Assembly (NCBI GenBank): GCA_013360395.1
Contig: JABWBQ010000004.1
Coordinates: 1 to 64,000, forward strand
DNA: 64,000 nt
Reading direction: 5' to 3'
From: Flavobacteriales bacterium
GTDB taxonomy: Bacteria > Bacteroidota > Bacteroidia > Flavobacteriales_F > PHOS-HE28
The translations under genes and the position numbers were made by a program. Below the pieces are notes generated by a model. It worked only from the letters and a program-made list of their open reading frames with translations, had not been told where the DNA came from and made no database searches. Each line of letters begins with the position of its first letter. Position 1 is the first letter of the stretch. This document shows, piece by piece, positions 8,707-16,018 of the stretch.

Positions 8707-8718
8707 CGAAGATCTTCG
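8707..8718. other. Perfect 12-bp palindrome CGAAGATCTTCG upstream of the helicase gene
   Basis: CGAAGATCTTCG is self-complementary, and the flanks TATA and CATA extend it to 18 of 20 matching positions. It lies in the 146-bp gap between the helicase start and the recombinase remnant, where an operator or a recombinase core site could be. This gap holds no gene. Confidence 0.4.
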
Positions 8719-8804
8719 CATATCGCCGGAAGTAGCGGTTGGGTGGATCTTCGTGCTAACGGACAATTGGGGGAGGTTTTGCGAACGTTTTGACGGCGAT
8801 CTTG

Positions 8805-9270
8805 TCAAGGTGCGTCCAAGTTATCAATGGGGTTCACGATGCCCTGCGGGTAATGTGTGCTCACATGGGTGTGGATCTCCGCGGCCTTGCTGCGCGAGTG
8901 CCCCAGCAGGGTTTGAAGGTAACGCGATCGGTGCTTTTCTCCAAGAGGTGGGTGGCCAAGGAGTGCCTGAGCGTATGCACGGGGGCCGGTGCTGTGATCC
9001 CAGCCTTTGCCGTGGCCTGTTTGAAGATCGCCTGAACGCTGGTGTCCGAACAGGGGCCGCCGTTCTGGCCTTCGAAGAGGTACGCCTTCGGCCTGTGCTG
9101 CGCGATGTAGGCGTCCAGCTTGGCCAGCACTTTTGGACTTGGGGTCGTGCTCCGGTCCTTTCGACCCTTGCCGCCCCGGATAAGGACCTGCTTGCGTTCG
9201 GGGATGGTGTCCGTACGGTGCAGGCGGATCAACGCTCCCAAGCGCGACCCGGCCGAGCACATGCGCATGG
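8805..9270 (-). pseudogene. Tyrosine recombinase (XerC/D-like) C-terminal remnant, frameshifted and active-site dead
   Basis: Two minus-strand frames together encode the catalytic half of a tyrosine recombinase. The first gives ERKQVLIRGGKGRKDRSTT, KAYLFEGQNGGP and HTLRHSLATHLLEKSTD (the HxLRHxxAT box). The second continues RYLQTLLGHSRSKAAEIHTH and ends GIVNPIDNLDAP. A one-base loss near 8930 (GATCGCGTTAC where an intact frame would need one more base) explains the shift. The nucleophilic Tyr expected before THVS is His here. The N-terminal SAM-like domain is missing; sequence upstream of 9270 shows no homology. It is a decayed integrase next to the foreign helicase. Confidence 0.8.
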
Positions 9271-9348
9271 GGGAAAGGCAAGGAACCAGCGCCCGGCGAC
9301 CGGCAGCGCCTGAAGGCGCGCGCGATGGGGCCTTGAACGGGCGTACGG

Positions 9349-9732
9349 CTACTGCTTGCTGCGGTCCACCTCCTTCACCAGCTTGCCCTTGTCGTAGTGC
9401 AGCTCGCGGTACACCTGGCCGTCGGTGCTGTAGTCGTAATGGATGCCGTGCTCCAGGCCGTTCTCCCAGGTCTCCAGGTATTTGCGGGTGCCGTCCTCGT
9501 AGTAGTAAGACCACTGGCCGTGCTCCACGCCGTTGGCGAAGTGGCCCACGTACTCCAGCTGGCCGTTGGGGTAGTACACCTTTTCCATCACCTTCTCGGC
9601 GTCCTCGCCTTTGCCCTTCATGTAGATCACGACCTCGGGCTTGCCGTTGGGGTGGGTGGAGGCCACGAACTTGTGGGATCCGCAGGCGACCAACAGCATG
9701 GACGCCAGGAGGGGTGTGAGAGCCCGCTTCAT
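9349..9732 (-). CDS. MORN-repeat lipoprotein
   Basis: A 127-residue lipoprotein. MKRALTPLLASMLLVACGSH has a clear lipobox (LVAC), so the mature N-terminus is an acylated Cys. Three to four MORN-type (toxin-antitoxin YwqK-like) repeats follow: YYPNGQLEYVGHFANGVEHG, YYEDGTRKYLETWENGLEHG and YSTDGQVYRELHYDKGKL. These form an extended beta-sheet and are common in Bacteroidota envelope proteins of unknown role. The start at 9732 places the signal peptide first; an earlier in-frame start adds ten residues that would spoil it. Confidence 0.8.
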   Translation of the reverse strand: MKRALTPLLASMLLVACGSHKFVASTHPNGKPEVVIYMKGKGEDAEKVMEKVYYPNGQLEYVGHFANGVEHGQWSYYYEDGTRKYLETWENGLEHGIHYDYSTDGQVYRELHYDKGKLVKEVDRSKQ

Positions 9733-9775
9733 GCACCGGCGAATGTAGTCCATGGCGGCCACCCGGCGGCGCTGG

Positions 9776-12295
9776 TCAGAACCAGGCGATGAGCTTCACG
9801 TTGAGGCGGCGCGGGGTCAGGTTGTCGGGGATGGCGTAGAAACGACCGCTCACGTCCTGCACCCAGGTGTAGTCGATGGTGTTGTTGATGTTGAGCAGGT
9901 TGAAGACCTCGACGCTCACCCACATGTCGTGGATGTGGCGCAGGAAGCCCTTCTTCTCCTGACCGCGGGCGCCGAGCAGCTGCTTGCTGAAGCCGATGTC
10001 CACCCGGCGGTAGAGGCCGGTGCGCAGGGTGTCGCTGTAGCGGTCGTCGTTGGGGGGGCCGAAGGGCAGGCGCGTGCCGAAGACCAGGTTGAGGTGCACC
10101 TTGAAGGTGGGCCAGCGCGGCATCTCGTCCTGGAAGTAGAGGGCGAAGTTCACGCGCTGGTCGGTGGGCTTGGGGATGTAGCCGGGCTCGATGCGCACGG
10201 AGTCCACCGCCACCTGGTCGTAGGTGTACCCGGGGCGGATGGTGTCGCCGGCGGCGTTGAAGCGCAGGTAGTAGAAGTCGTCCAGCAGGTCCTCCTGCAC
10301 GCTCATCACGCTCACGCAGGCCCACGACTCGATGCCGGGGATGAGCTCGCCGTTGAGCTTGAGGTCCAGGCCCATGGCGTAGGCCCTGGCGTTGTTGCGG
10401 CCGTAGTAACGTATGCGCACGTTGTCCACCTCGTAGGGGATCACGTGGTCCATGTGTTTGTAGTAGGCCTCGGTGCTGAGCCGGAAGGGGCGCTGGAAGA
10501 TGCGCAGCTGGCGCTCCCAGCCCAGCAGGAAATGGATGCTGCGCTGGGCGCGGATGTCGGGGTTGAGGCTTCCGTCGAAGCCGCGCAGCTCGCGGTAGAA
10601 GGGGGGCTGGTAGTAGAGCCCGGTGGCGAACCAGAAGCGGTGCTGGCGGTCCACGGTGTCGCCCTTGTGGGTCACGCGTGTCCAGCCCGGGGCGTAGGTG
10701 GCCCGCAGGCGGGGGCTGAAGACGGTCTCGCCATTGTAGCTCCACCAGCTGGCGCGCACCCCGGCGTTGAGGCCCCAGCTGCGCCCCGGGCGCGTCTCCC
10801 AGGTCCAGGCGTTCTGCACGTAGGCACTGGCGCGGTAGTTCTCCAGGTCGGCGCGGGCCTTCAGCACGTAGTTCAGCTCCAGGTCGTCGCCCTCGCCCTG
10901 GGGGATGCTGTAGCCCGCCGAGTCCACCATGGTCCACTCGCTGAGGCGGTCGATGATGCGCTCGCGCCGGCCGTCCACGCCCCATTGCAGGTAGCTGCCG
11001 CGCAGCTGTTTGTAGCCCTTGTGCGCCACGGTGACCACCTGGGCGCTCAGGTCGTTGCGCGCATGGTCGAGGTAGCCGCCCACGCCCAGGTTGCGCAGCA
11101 CCTCGCCGAACTGGTCGCTGCCCAGGTCGCGGTCCAGCTCGTCCAGGTAGTACTCGCCCAGGATGTCGAAGCGCTCGGTCTCGCGGGTGTCGAAGGCGCT
11201 GACGGTGAACTTCAGCAGGGCGTCCTTGGCGGCTTTCCAGTTGAGGTTGAGGGCGCCGGTCCAGGTGTCGAACTCGGTGCGTTCGCGCCCTTCGAAGAAC
11301 ACGGTGAAGCGCAGGGCCTGGTTGAAGTTGCCGAACTCGGTCTGCCGGCTCTGGGGCACCAGGCGGTACTGGTTGCTGGAATACAGGCCCAGGAAGCCGA
11401 GCTCCACGCGGTCGCTCAGGTCGTAGGTCCAGTAGGATTGCAGGTCCAGGTAGCGCGGGTCGTACTCGCCCTTGGTGTCCAGGCTGCGCAGCAGGTAGGC
11501 GTTGGCACGGTAGCGGAAGCCGGTGATCTGCCGCAGGCGCTTGCGGAGCATGGCGCTTTCCAGGTGGACGGCGCCGCCCTGCAGGCTGGCGGTGGCCGAG
11601 CCGGCGAAGGCCTTGGGCCGCTTGTAGGTGATGTCGAGCACGCTGCTCAGCTTGTCGCCGTAGCGGGCCTCGAAGCCGCCGGCGCTGAAGTGGATGCGCT
11701 CGATGAGGTCGGGGTTGGGGAAGCTCAGGCCCTCCTGCTGGCCGGCACGGACCAGGAAGGGGCGGTACACCTCGATGCCGTTGACGTACACCAGGTTCTC
11801 GTCGAAGTTGCCGCCGCGCACGCTGTAGCCCGAGCTCAGTTCGTTGCGCATCACCACGCCCAGCTGCCCGCTCAGCAGGGCCTCCACGCCGCCCATGGGG
11901 CTGGGCATGAAGCGGGTGAGCTTGGCGTCGAGGACGGTGATGCCCGCATCGCGCTCCCGCGCACCGCCCAGCACGTCCACCTCGCCCAGGATGTTCTCCG
12001 CCAGGGCGATGTCCAGGCGCCGCCGCTCCCCGGGGCTCAGCGTCAGGCGCCGCTCCTGGGTGCTGCCCGCGAAGCTGAAGCGCAGCAGCAGCTCACGGCC
12101 GGCGGGCAGGCTCAGGCTGTACAGGCCGGCGTCGTCGGTGGTGGTGCCGTGCGCCCCGTCCACCAGGAACACGTTCACGAACGGCGCGGGCCGCCCGTCC
12201 GGCAGGCGCACGGTGCCGTGCACGGTGGCGTCCCCCTGGGCCAGGCCGACCATGGCATACAGGCACAGCAACAGGAGCGTGATCGGGCGCGACAT
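9776..12295 (-). CDS. TonB-dependent outer-membrane receptor
   Basis: An 839-residue receptor. MSRPITLLLLCLYAMVGLAQ is the signal peptide. A carboxypeptidase-regulatory-like beta-sandwich domain (about 22-100, VHGTVRLPDGRPAPFVNVFL) is followed by a plug domain (about 115-220, GGVEALLSGQLGVVMRNELS, SVRGGNFDENLVYVNGI) and a 22-strand barrel. The chain ends NVKLIAWF, with the terminal aromatic needed for barrel insertion. It would import a large or scarce substrate (siderophore, oligomer) using TonB energy. No SusD partner or substrate enzyme is next to it, so the ligand is unknown. The start at 12295 begins the signal peptide; about 100 bp upstream code for nothing. Confidence 0.9.
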   Translation of the reverse strand: MSRPITLLLLCLYAMVGLAQGDATVHGTVRLPDGRPAPFVNVFLVDGAHGTTTDDAGLYSLSLPAGRELLLRFSFAGSTQERRLTLSPGERRRLDIALAENILGEVDVLGGARERDAGITVLDAKLTRFMPSPMGGVEALLSGQLGVVMRNELSSGYSVRGGNFDENLVYVNGIEVYRPFLVRAGQQEGLSFPNPDLIERIHFSAGGFEARYGDKLSSVLDITYKRPKAFAGSATASLQGGAVHLESAMLRKRLRQITGFRYRANAYLLRSLDTKGEYDPRYLDLQSYWTYDLSDRVELGFLGLYSSNQYRLVPQSRQTEFGNFNQALRFTVFFEGRERTEFDTWTGALNLNWKAAKDALLKFTVSAFDTRETERFDILGEYYLDELDRDLGSDQFGEVLRNLGVGGYLDHARNDLSAQVVTVAHKGYKQLRGSYLQWGVDGRRERIIDRLSEWTMVDSAGYSIPQGEGDDLELNYVLKARADLENYRASAYVQNAWTWETRPGRSWGLNAGVRASWWSYNGETVFSPRLRATYAPGWTRVTHKGDTVDRQHRFWFATGLYYQPPFYRELRGFDGSLNPDIRAQRSIHFLLGWERQLRIFQRPFRLSTEAYYKHMDHVIPYEVDNVRIRYYGRNNARAYAMGLDLKLNGELIPGIESWACVSVMSVQEDLLDDFYYLRFNAAGDTIRPGYTYDQVAVDSVRIEPGYIPKPTDQRVNFALYFQDEMPRWPTFKVHLNLVFGTRLPFGPPNDDRYSDTLRTGLYRRVDIGFSKQLLGARGQEKKGFLRHIHDMWVSVEVFNLLNINNTIDYTWVQDVSGRFYAIPDNLTPRRLNVKLIAWF

Positions 12296-12393
12296 GGGCG
12301 GCAAAGTAACGGCCGGGCCGCGAGGTTGGTATGTGTCGTACGTGCGGGCTGCCACCGGGGCCGGCAGGGTGGGGGTGGGGCGCCGCCCGGCCA

Positions 12394-12759
12394 TCAACCG
12401 TGGTACACCCGCGAGGCGGCGATCCGCCCGTCCCGCAGCTCCAGCACCTCGCCCACGCGCAGCACCGCCTCACCTTCCACATGCCGCAGGTATTCCATGA
12501 ACACGGCGTCCCCTTCCGCGATCATGGACGTGGGTTCATAGCGCAGTGTGGGCAGGCGCACGAACGCATCGGCCCACCAATCGCGCAGCGCGTCCTTGCC
12601 CTGTACCCAGCCCCGGGTCTCGGGGCGGCGGGCCAGCAATTTGGGACTGAAGTGCCGGGCATCCTCGTGGTACAAGGCCAACAAGGCCTCCAGGTCATGG
12701 GCGTTGAAGGCTGCGAACCAGCGTTCGGCCACCTGCCTCGGAGTTGTACCGGTCGTCAT
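12394..12759 (-). CDS. NTF2-like / SnoaL-fold protein
   Basis: A 121-residue protein with the SnoaL-like cone fold pattern: AERWFAAFNAHDLEALLALYHEDARHFSP, then GKDALRDWWADAFVRLPTLRYEP, and a C-terminal sheet GEVLELRDGRIAASRVYHG. Such domains bind small hydrophobic ligands or act as isomerases; the function here is unknown. It sits 12 bp after the AhpD-like gene on the same strand and probably shares its transcript. Confidence 0.8.
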   Translation of the reverse strand: MTTGTTPRQVAERWFAAFNAHDLEALLALYHEDARHFSPKLLARRPETRGWVQGKDALRDWWADAFVRLPTLRYEPTSMIAEGDAVFMEYLRHVEGEAVLRVGEVLELRDGRIAASRVYHG

Positions 12760-12771
12760 GAGGTCGTGCGA

Positions 12772-13230
12772 TCACCGCGGCTTGGGCCGGTAGGTGCCGG
12801 GCGGCACGCGGGCGGCGATGGACAGGCGGTTCCACGCGTTGATGGTGGCCACCACGCAGGTCAGGTCGGCCAGCTCGGTGTCGGTGAAGTGGGGCTTCAC
12901 CGCTTCGAACACGGCATCGGGCACCTGGTCCGCGGCCAGCAGGGTCACCGCCTCGGTCCACGCCAGGGCGGCACGTTCGCGGTCGGTGTACCACGGGCAT
13001 TCGCGCCAGGCGTCGAGGGAATAGAGGCGCTGTTCCTCCTCGCCCAACGCCCGCAGGTCCTTCCAGTGCATGTCGATGCAATAGGCGCATTCGTTCACTT
13101 GCGAGGCCCGCAGCTTCACCAGGTGGATCAGGCGCGGCTCGAGGGAGCATTGGTGCAGGTAGTCCTCCAGCGCGTACATGGCCTGGTGGATGCCGGGGGC
13201 GGCTTGCGCGTAGGCGAACCTCTGTGTCAT
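12772..13230 (-). CDS. Carboxymuconolactone decarboxylase / AhpD-like peroxidase-fold protein
   Basis: A 152-residue all-helical protein of the AhpD-like family. The CxxC-containing block VNECAYCIDMHWKDLRALGE is the alkylhydroperoxidase core motif (Cys pair plus His). RERAALAWTEAVTLL and LADLTCVVATINAWNRLSIA are the family helices. AhpD-type proteins reduce peroxides through the Cys pair. It is transcribed away from the ArsR gene, with a TACCTTCG box (13249-13256, minus strand) 18 bp before the ATG. Confidence 0.85.
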   Translation of the reverse strand: MTQRFAYAQAAPGIHQAMYALEDYLHQCSLEPRLIHLVKLRASQVNECAYCIDMHWKDLRALGEEEQRLYSLDAWRECPWYTDRERAALAWTEAVTLLAADQVPDAVFEAVKPHFTDTELADLTCVVATINAWNRLSIAARVPPGTYRPKPR

Positions 13231-13248
13231 CGGTGGGAAGCGTTGCGG

Positions 13249-13256
13249 CGAAGGTA
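13249..13256 (-). promoter_or_regulatory. TACCTTCG -7-like box for the AhpD-like gene
   Basis: On the minus strand TACCTTCG (TAnnTTYG) lies 18 bp before the AhpD-like start. The ArsR promoter points the other way 71 bp further right. Confidence 0.4.
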
Positions 13257-13326
13257 CCGGTAGGTCGGTGCGCCGGCGACCTGGGCGGTGGATGACCGCA
13301 GGGGTCCGACAATTCCTGCATCGAAC

Positions 13327-13357
13327 TTGTATTTAACCGAATGGTTAATTACGTTTG
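13327..13357 (+). promoter_or_regulatory. ArsR promoter with palindromic operator between -33 and -7
   Basis: TTG at 13327-13329 is followed, after 20 bp, by TACGTTTG at 13350-13357, a textbook Bacteroidota TTG/TAnnTTTG promoter. The spacer contains TTAACCGAATGGTTAA (13333-13348), perfect inverted TTAACC/GGTTAA arms around GAAT. A winged-helix ArsR dimer bound there would block RNA polymerase. The ATG at 13341 lies inside this operator, so it is not the translation start. Confidence 0.75.
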
Positions 13358-13373
13358 TCCCGTCATCTCTGTC

Positions 13374-13751
13374 ATGGACCGTCTCTCGCTCACCTTCTCC
13401 GCACTGGCCGACCCCACCCGTCGGGCCATCCTGGCGCGGCTTTCCAGCGGCCCGGCCTCGGTGAACGAGCTGGCCGCGCCCTTCAGCATGAGCCTGCCGG
13501 CGGTGAGCAAGCACTTGAAGGTGCTGGAGCGGGCGCAGCTGATCGCGCGGGGCCGGGAGGCGCAATGGCGGCCTTGTGAGATCAAAGCGGCACCGCTGAA
13601 GGAGGCCACCGATTGGATGGAGCAGTACCGGCAGTTCTGGGAGGCGCGCTTCGATCGCTTGGAGGAGTACCTGAAGGAACTGCAAGCCCAAGACAAACCC
13701 GCGGCTGGGAAGGTCGCACCCAAACGCAGAAAACATGGAAACAGTAAGTAG
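13374..13751 (+). CDS. ArsR-family transcriptional regulator
   Basis: A 125-residue winged-helix regulator. MDRLSLTFSALADPTRRAIL is the typical start of the ArsR group that partners SRPBCC proteins, the recognition region is NELAAPFSMSLPAVSKHLKVLERAQLI, and the wing is RGREAQWRPCEI. It lacks the paired Cys metal motif of classical ArsR, so its inducer is probably a small molecule. The C-terminal tail is basic (APKRRKHGNSK). The start at 13374 is chosen because 13341 is within the operator. The gene overlaps the following SRPBCC gene by 17 bp. Autorepression is likely. Confidence 0.9.
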   Translation: MDRLSLTFSALADPTRRAILARLSSGPASVNELAAPFSMSLPAVSKHLKVLERAQLIARGREAQWRPCEIKAAPLKEATDWMEQYRQFWEARFDRLEEYLKELQAQDKPAAGKVAPKRRKHGNSK

Positions 13752-14208
13752 CCCCGTCGCCGATCGCGAGATCGTGATCAGCCGCACCATGAAGGCCCCG
13801 CGCGCACTGGCGTGGAAGGCTTGTACCGAAGCGGAGCACCTGGATCGCTGGTGGGGTCCGAACGGCTTCTCCAACAAAACACTGGGTATGGACTTCCGCG
13901 TGGGCGGCCAGTGGAAGTACACCATGACCGGTCCGGACGGCACGGTGTTCCCCAACCTGATCACCTACACGGAGATCTCGCCGATCGACCTGCTCGCCTA
14001 CGATCACGGCGACTGGGACAACCCCAAGTGGTTCCAAGGAAGCATGAGCTTCACCGATGCCGGAGAAGGCACCACGGTGACTATCCGGCTCGTCTTCCCC
14101 ACCAAGGCGGAACGCGACCGAACCGCGGAGCAATACGGCGCCATCGAGGGCGGCAAACAGACCCTCGCGAAACTGGACAACTATCTACGGACCCTCCAAA
14201 CCCCTTGA
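13735..14208 (+). CDS. SRPBCC (AHSA1/CalC-like) ligand-binding protein
   Basis: A 157-residue START-fold protein with the family markers MKAPRALAWKACTEAEHL, RWWGPNGF, FRVGGQWKY and GTTVTIRLVF. The beta-grasp/helix pocket binds hydrophobic ligands. The start overlaps the ArsR stop region by 17 bp, implying coupled translation and shared control. Function within the group is unknown; homologues are frequently regulator-paired. Confidence 0.88.
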   Translation: METVSSPVADREIVISRTMKAPRALAWKACTEAEHLDRWWGPNGFSNKTLGMDFRVGGQWKYTMTGPDGTVFPNLITYTEISPIDLLAYDHGDWDNPKWFQGSMSFTDAGEGTTVTIRLVFPTKAERDRTAEQYGAIEGGKQTLAKLDNYLRTLQTP

Positions 14209-14211
14209 GCC

Positions 14212-14715
14212 ATGACCCAGCCCGCAATTTTCAACTTCATCGTCGCCAAAGACGATCGCACCATCACCGTTGAACGCTCGTTCAGTGCCCCGCAGGATGC
14301 GGTATGGGACGCGTGGACACGTGCAGACATCCTGTGCAAGTGGTGGGCGCCGAAGCCCTATCAATGCGTCATCGACTCGCTCGACTTCCGTCCCGGTGGC
14401 CGCTGGCGCTACAGCATGCAAGGCCCCGAAGGCGACCGCCACCAATGCTTCTTCGACTACGCGGAAGTACGGCCCAAGTCATACTTCTCCGGTCATGACG
14501 GTTTCTGCGATGAGCATGGTGTGGTGAATGCAGCCATGCCCACCATGCAGTGGGAGAACATCTTCAGCGCGAACGATACTGGCACGCTGGTACGGATCAA
14601 GATCCACTTCAAGTCCGCCGCGGATCTGGAGGCCATCATCAAGATGGGCTTCAAGGAGGGCTTCTCGCTGGGCCTTGATCAGCTGGATGAACTGCTCGCA
14701 ACCCGAGTGGCATGA
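14212..14715 (+). CDS. SRPBCC (AHSA1-like) ligand-binding protein
   Basis: A 167-residue protein with VERSFSAPQDAVWDAWTRADIL, KWWAPKPYQ and FRPGGRWRYSMQGPEG, a standard AHSA1-like SRPBCC core. It begins 3 bp after the previous stop, so both are likely on the ArsR transcript. About 55 bp of repeated CAACCCGCAA-like words separate it from the next gene (14716-14770). Confidence 0.87.
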   Translation: MTQPAIFNFIVAKDDRTITVERSFSAPQDAVWDAWTRADILCKWWAPKPYQCVIDSLDFRPGGRWRYSMQGPEGDRHQCFFDYAEVRPKSYFSGHDGFCDEHGVVNAAMPTMQWENIFSANDTGTLVRIKIHFKSAADLEAIIKMGFKEGFSLGLDQLDELLATRVA

Positions 14716-14770
14716 ACCCGCAATCCGTCAACCCGCAACCTGCCAACCCATAACCCGCGCATCTTGCCAC

Positions 14771-15232
14771 ATGATCACCCCACCCGAACTCATCACCACC
14801 CAGGAAGTCGCCACCGCCGTGATCCACCTCGTGATCCCCGGCCGCGACATGCCCAAGTACATGGACCCCGCGATCCAGGAGGTCATCAAGACCATCACCG
14901 GCCAAGGCATCCAGATCGCAGGTCCGATGTTCTCCTACCACCATCGCCGCCCCAGCGACACCTTCGACTTCGAGGTCGGTTTCCCGGTGAACAAGGCGAT
15001 CAAAGAGGAAGGCCGTGTGAAGAACAGCAAGCTTCCCGCCGTGCGGGTGGTGCGCAGCGTGTACCAAGGTCCCTATGAGGGGCTGGCACAGGCCTGGCCC
15101 GCCTTGCAGCAATGGGTGCGCGCCAACGGCCACGGCGAAACCGGGAAGTTCTGGGAGAGCTACTTGAACAACCCGGACGAGGTGAAGGATCCGAACGAAT
15201 ACCGCACGGAGTTGAATTGGATCGTGGGTTGA
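14771..15232 (+). CDS. GyrI-like small-molecule-binding domain protein
   Basis: A 153-residue stand-alone GyrI-like (AraC effector-binding) domain without a DNA-binding part: TAVIHLVIPGRDMPKYM, GPMFSYHHRRPSDTFDFEVGFP, VRSVYQGPYEGLAQAWPAL, and the C-terminal WESYLNNPDEVKDP and YRTELNWIV. Glu residues at about 129 and 147 are in positions where related proteins keep acidic pocket residues. Some stand-alone GyrI-like proteins hydrolyse reactive cyclopropane-containing DNA alkylators, others only bind ligands. Its neighbour is an AlkD-like glycosylase. Confidence 0.82.
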   Translation: MITPPELITTQEVATAVIHLVIPGRDMPKYMDPAIQEVIKTITGQGIQIAGPMFSYHHRRPSDTFDFEVGFPVNKAIKEEGRVKNSKLPAVRVVRSVYQGPYEGLAQAWPALQQWVRANGHGETGKFWESYLNNPDEVKDPNEYRTELNWIVG

Positions 15233-15240
15233 GAGATCCA

Positions 15241-15266
15241 CCACAGAGGCACGGAGGGCACAGAGG
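15241..15266 (+). repeat. Solo copy of the CCACAGAGGCACGGAGG repeat
   Basis: CCACAGAGGCACGGAGGGCA followed by CAGAGG lies in the gap before the alkD-like gene. The same unit occurs as an inverted pair at 17503-17572. Confidence 0.75.
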
Positions 15267-15271
15267 AAGCC

Positions 15272-16018
15272 ATGACCAAGCGGACGTCAACAACAGGGGC
15301 CAGGATAACTGACATGCGGTCGGTGCTGGAAGCGCTGGAAAGCATGGGCAGCAAGCGCGTGCGTGAGGACATGGGCAAGCGCTTCGGCATCCACACGGAC
15401 AAGGCCTGGGGCGTGATGATGAGCGATATGCAGAAGTTGGCCAAGGCGATCGGCACCGATCACGCATTGGCGCAGCAGTTATGGAAGAGCGGCTGGTACG
15501 AAGCGCGCATGGTGGCCACCATGATCGCCGACCCGGCGAAAGTCACGCCGAAGGAGATGGACACCTGGTGCAACGACTTCGATAACTGGGCCATCTGCGA
15601 CACGGCTTGCTTCAAGCTGTGGGACCAGGTGCCGCACGCCTGGGAGAAGGTGCCGGTCTGGGCGCGGAGCGAAAGAGAGTTCGTGAAGCGCGCGGCCTTC
15701 GCCCTGCTGGCCTGCCTGAGCCTTCACCGCAACGATGCGGATCCGAAGGCATTGCGGAAATTCATACCGCTGGTGAAGAAGGCAGCGTGCGACGAACGCA
15801 ACTTCGTGAAGAAAGGCGTGAGCTGGGCCCTGCGTGGCATGGCGGGCACCGGCGTGGACATGCGCGAGGAGGTGCTGGCACTGGCCGAAGAACTGGCCTC
15901 CAGTGCGAATGCCGCTGAGCGTTGGGTGGGCAAGGATGTGTTGCGCGACATCAAACGGCCCATGATCGCGAAGCGGGCAGAGAAACGGGAAACCAAAAGA
16001 GCAGCGAAGAAGAAATGA
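15272..16018 (+). CDS. DNA alkylation repair (AlkD-like) glycosylase
   Basis: A 248-residue HEAT-like repeat protein of the AlkD family, which excises N3- and N7-alkylated purines without base flipping. KRFGIHTDKAWGVMMSDMQKLAK begins the fold, NWAICD carries the Trp-Asp pair (W106, D110) expected in the active cleft, and NFVKKGVSWALRGMA and SEREFVKRAAF are conserved helices. The tail is Lys/Arg-rich. An alternative start at 15314 would remove only the basic leader. It shares a 4-base ATGA overlap with the next SRPBCC gene. Confidence 0.87.
   Translation: MTKRTSTTGARITDMRSVLEALESMGSKRVREDMGKRFGIHTDKAWGVMMSDMQKLAKAIGTDHALAQQLWKSGWYEARMVATMIADPAKVTPKEMDTWCNDFDNWAICDTACFKLWDQVPHAWEKVPVWARSEREFVKRAAFALLACLSLHRNDADPKALRKFIPLVKKAACDERNFVKKGVSWALRGMAGTGVDMREEVLALAEELASSANAAERWVGKDVLRDIKRPMIAKRAEKRETKRAAKKK

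Larger units (their letters stand above)
6381..9270 (-). mobile_element. AT-rich foreign island: helicase cassette plus dead recombinase
   Basis: Between about 6.41 and 8.69 kb the base composition switches abruptly from GC-rich to clearly AT-rich, then returns. The island holds one PIF1-like helicase gene, an attC-like site at the 3' side, and a degraded tyrosine recombinase (8805-9270) on the same strand at the 5' side. The outer 6290-6380 stretch is GC-rich and carries no gene. Exact ends are not defined, and no target-site duplication was found. The whole looks like a cassette or integrative element that has been immobilised. Confidence 0.55.

Noticed and set aside
8659-8800. attI site for the suspected integron
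   Set aside because: No GTTRRRY/RYYYAAC core was found in this gap in the correct orientation, so no attI is claimed.
8606-9313. 235-residue plus-strand open frame across the recombinase remnant
   Set aside because: It is the antisense of a frameshifted pseudogene and carries no motif.
9752-12541. 929-residue plus-strand open frame
   Set aside because: Antisense shadow of the TonB-dependent receptor.
13341-13373. ATG upstream of the ArsR gene as the start codon
   Set aside because: It lies within the operator and upstream of the -7 box TACGTTTG, so it would not be in the transcript.
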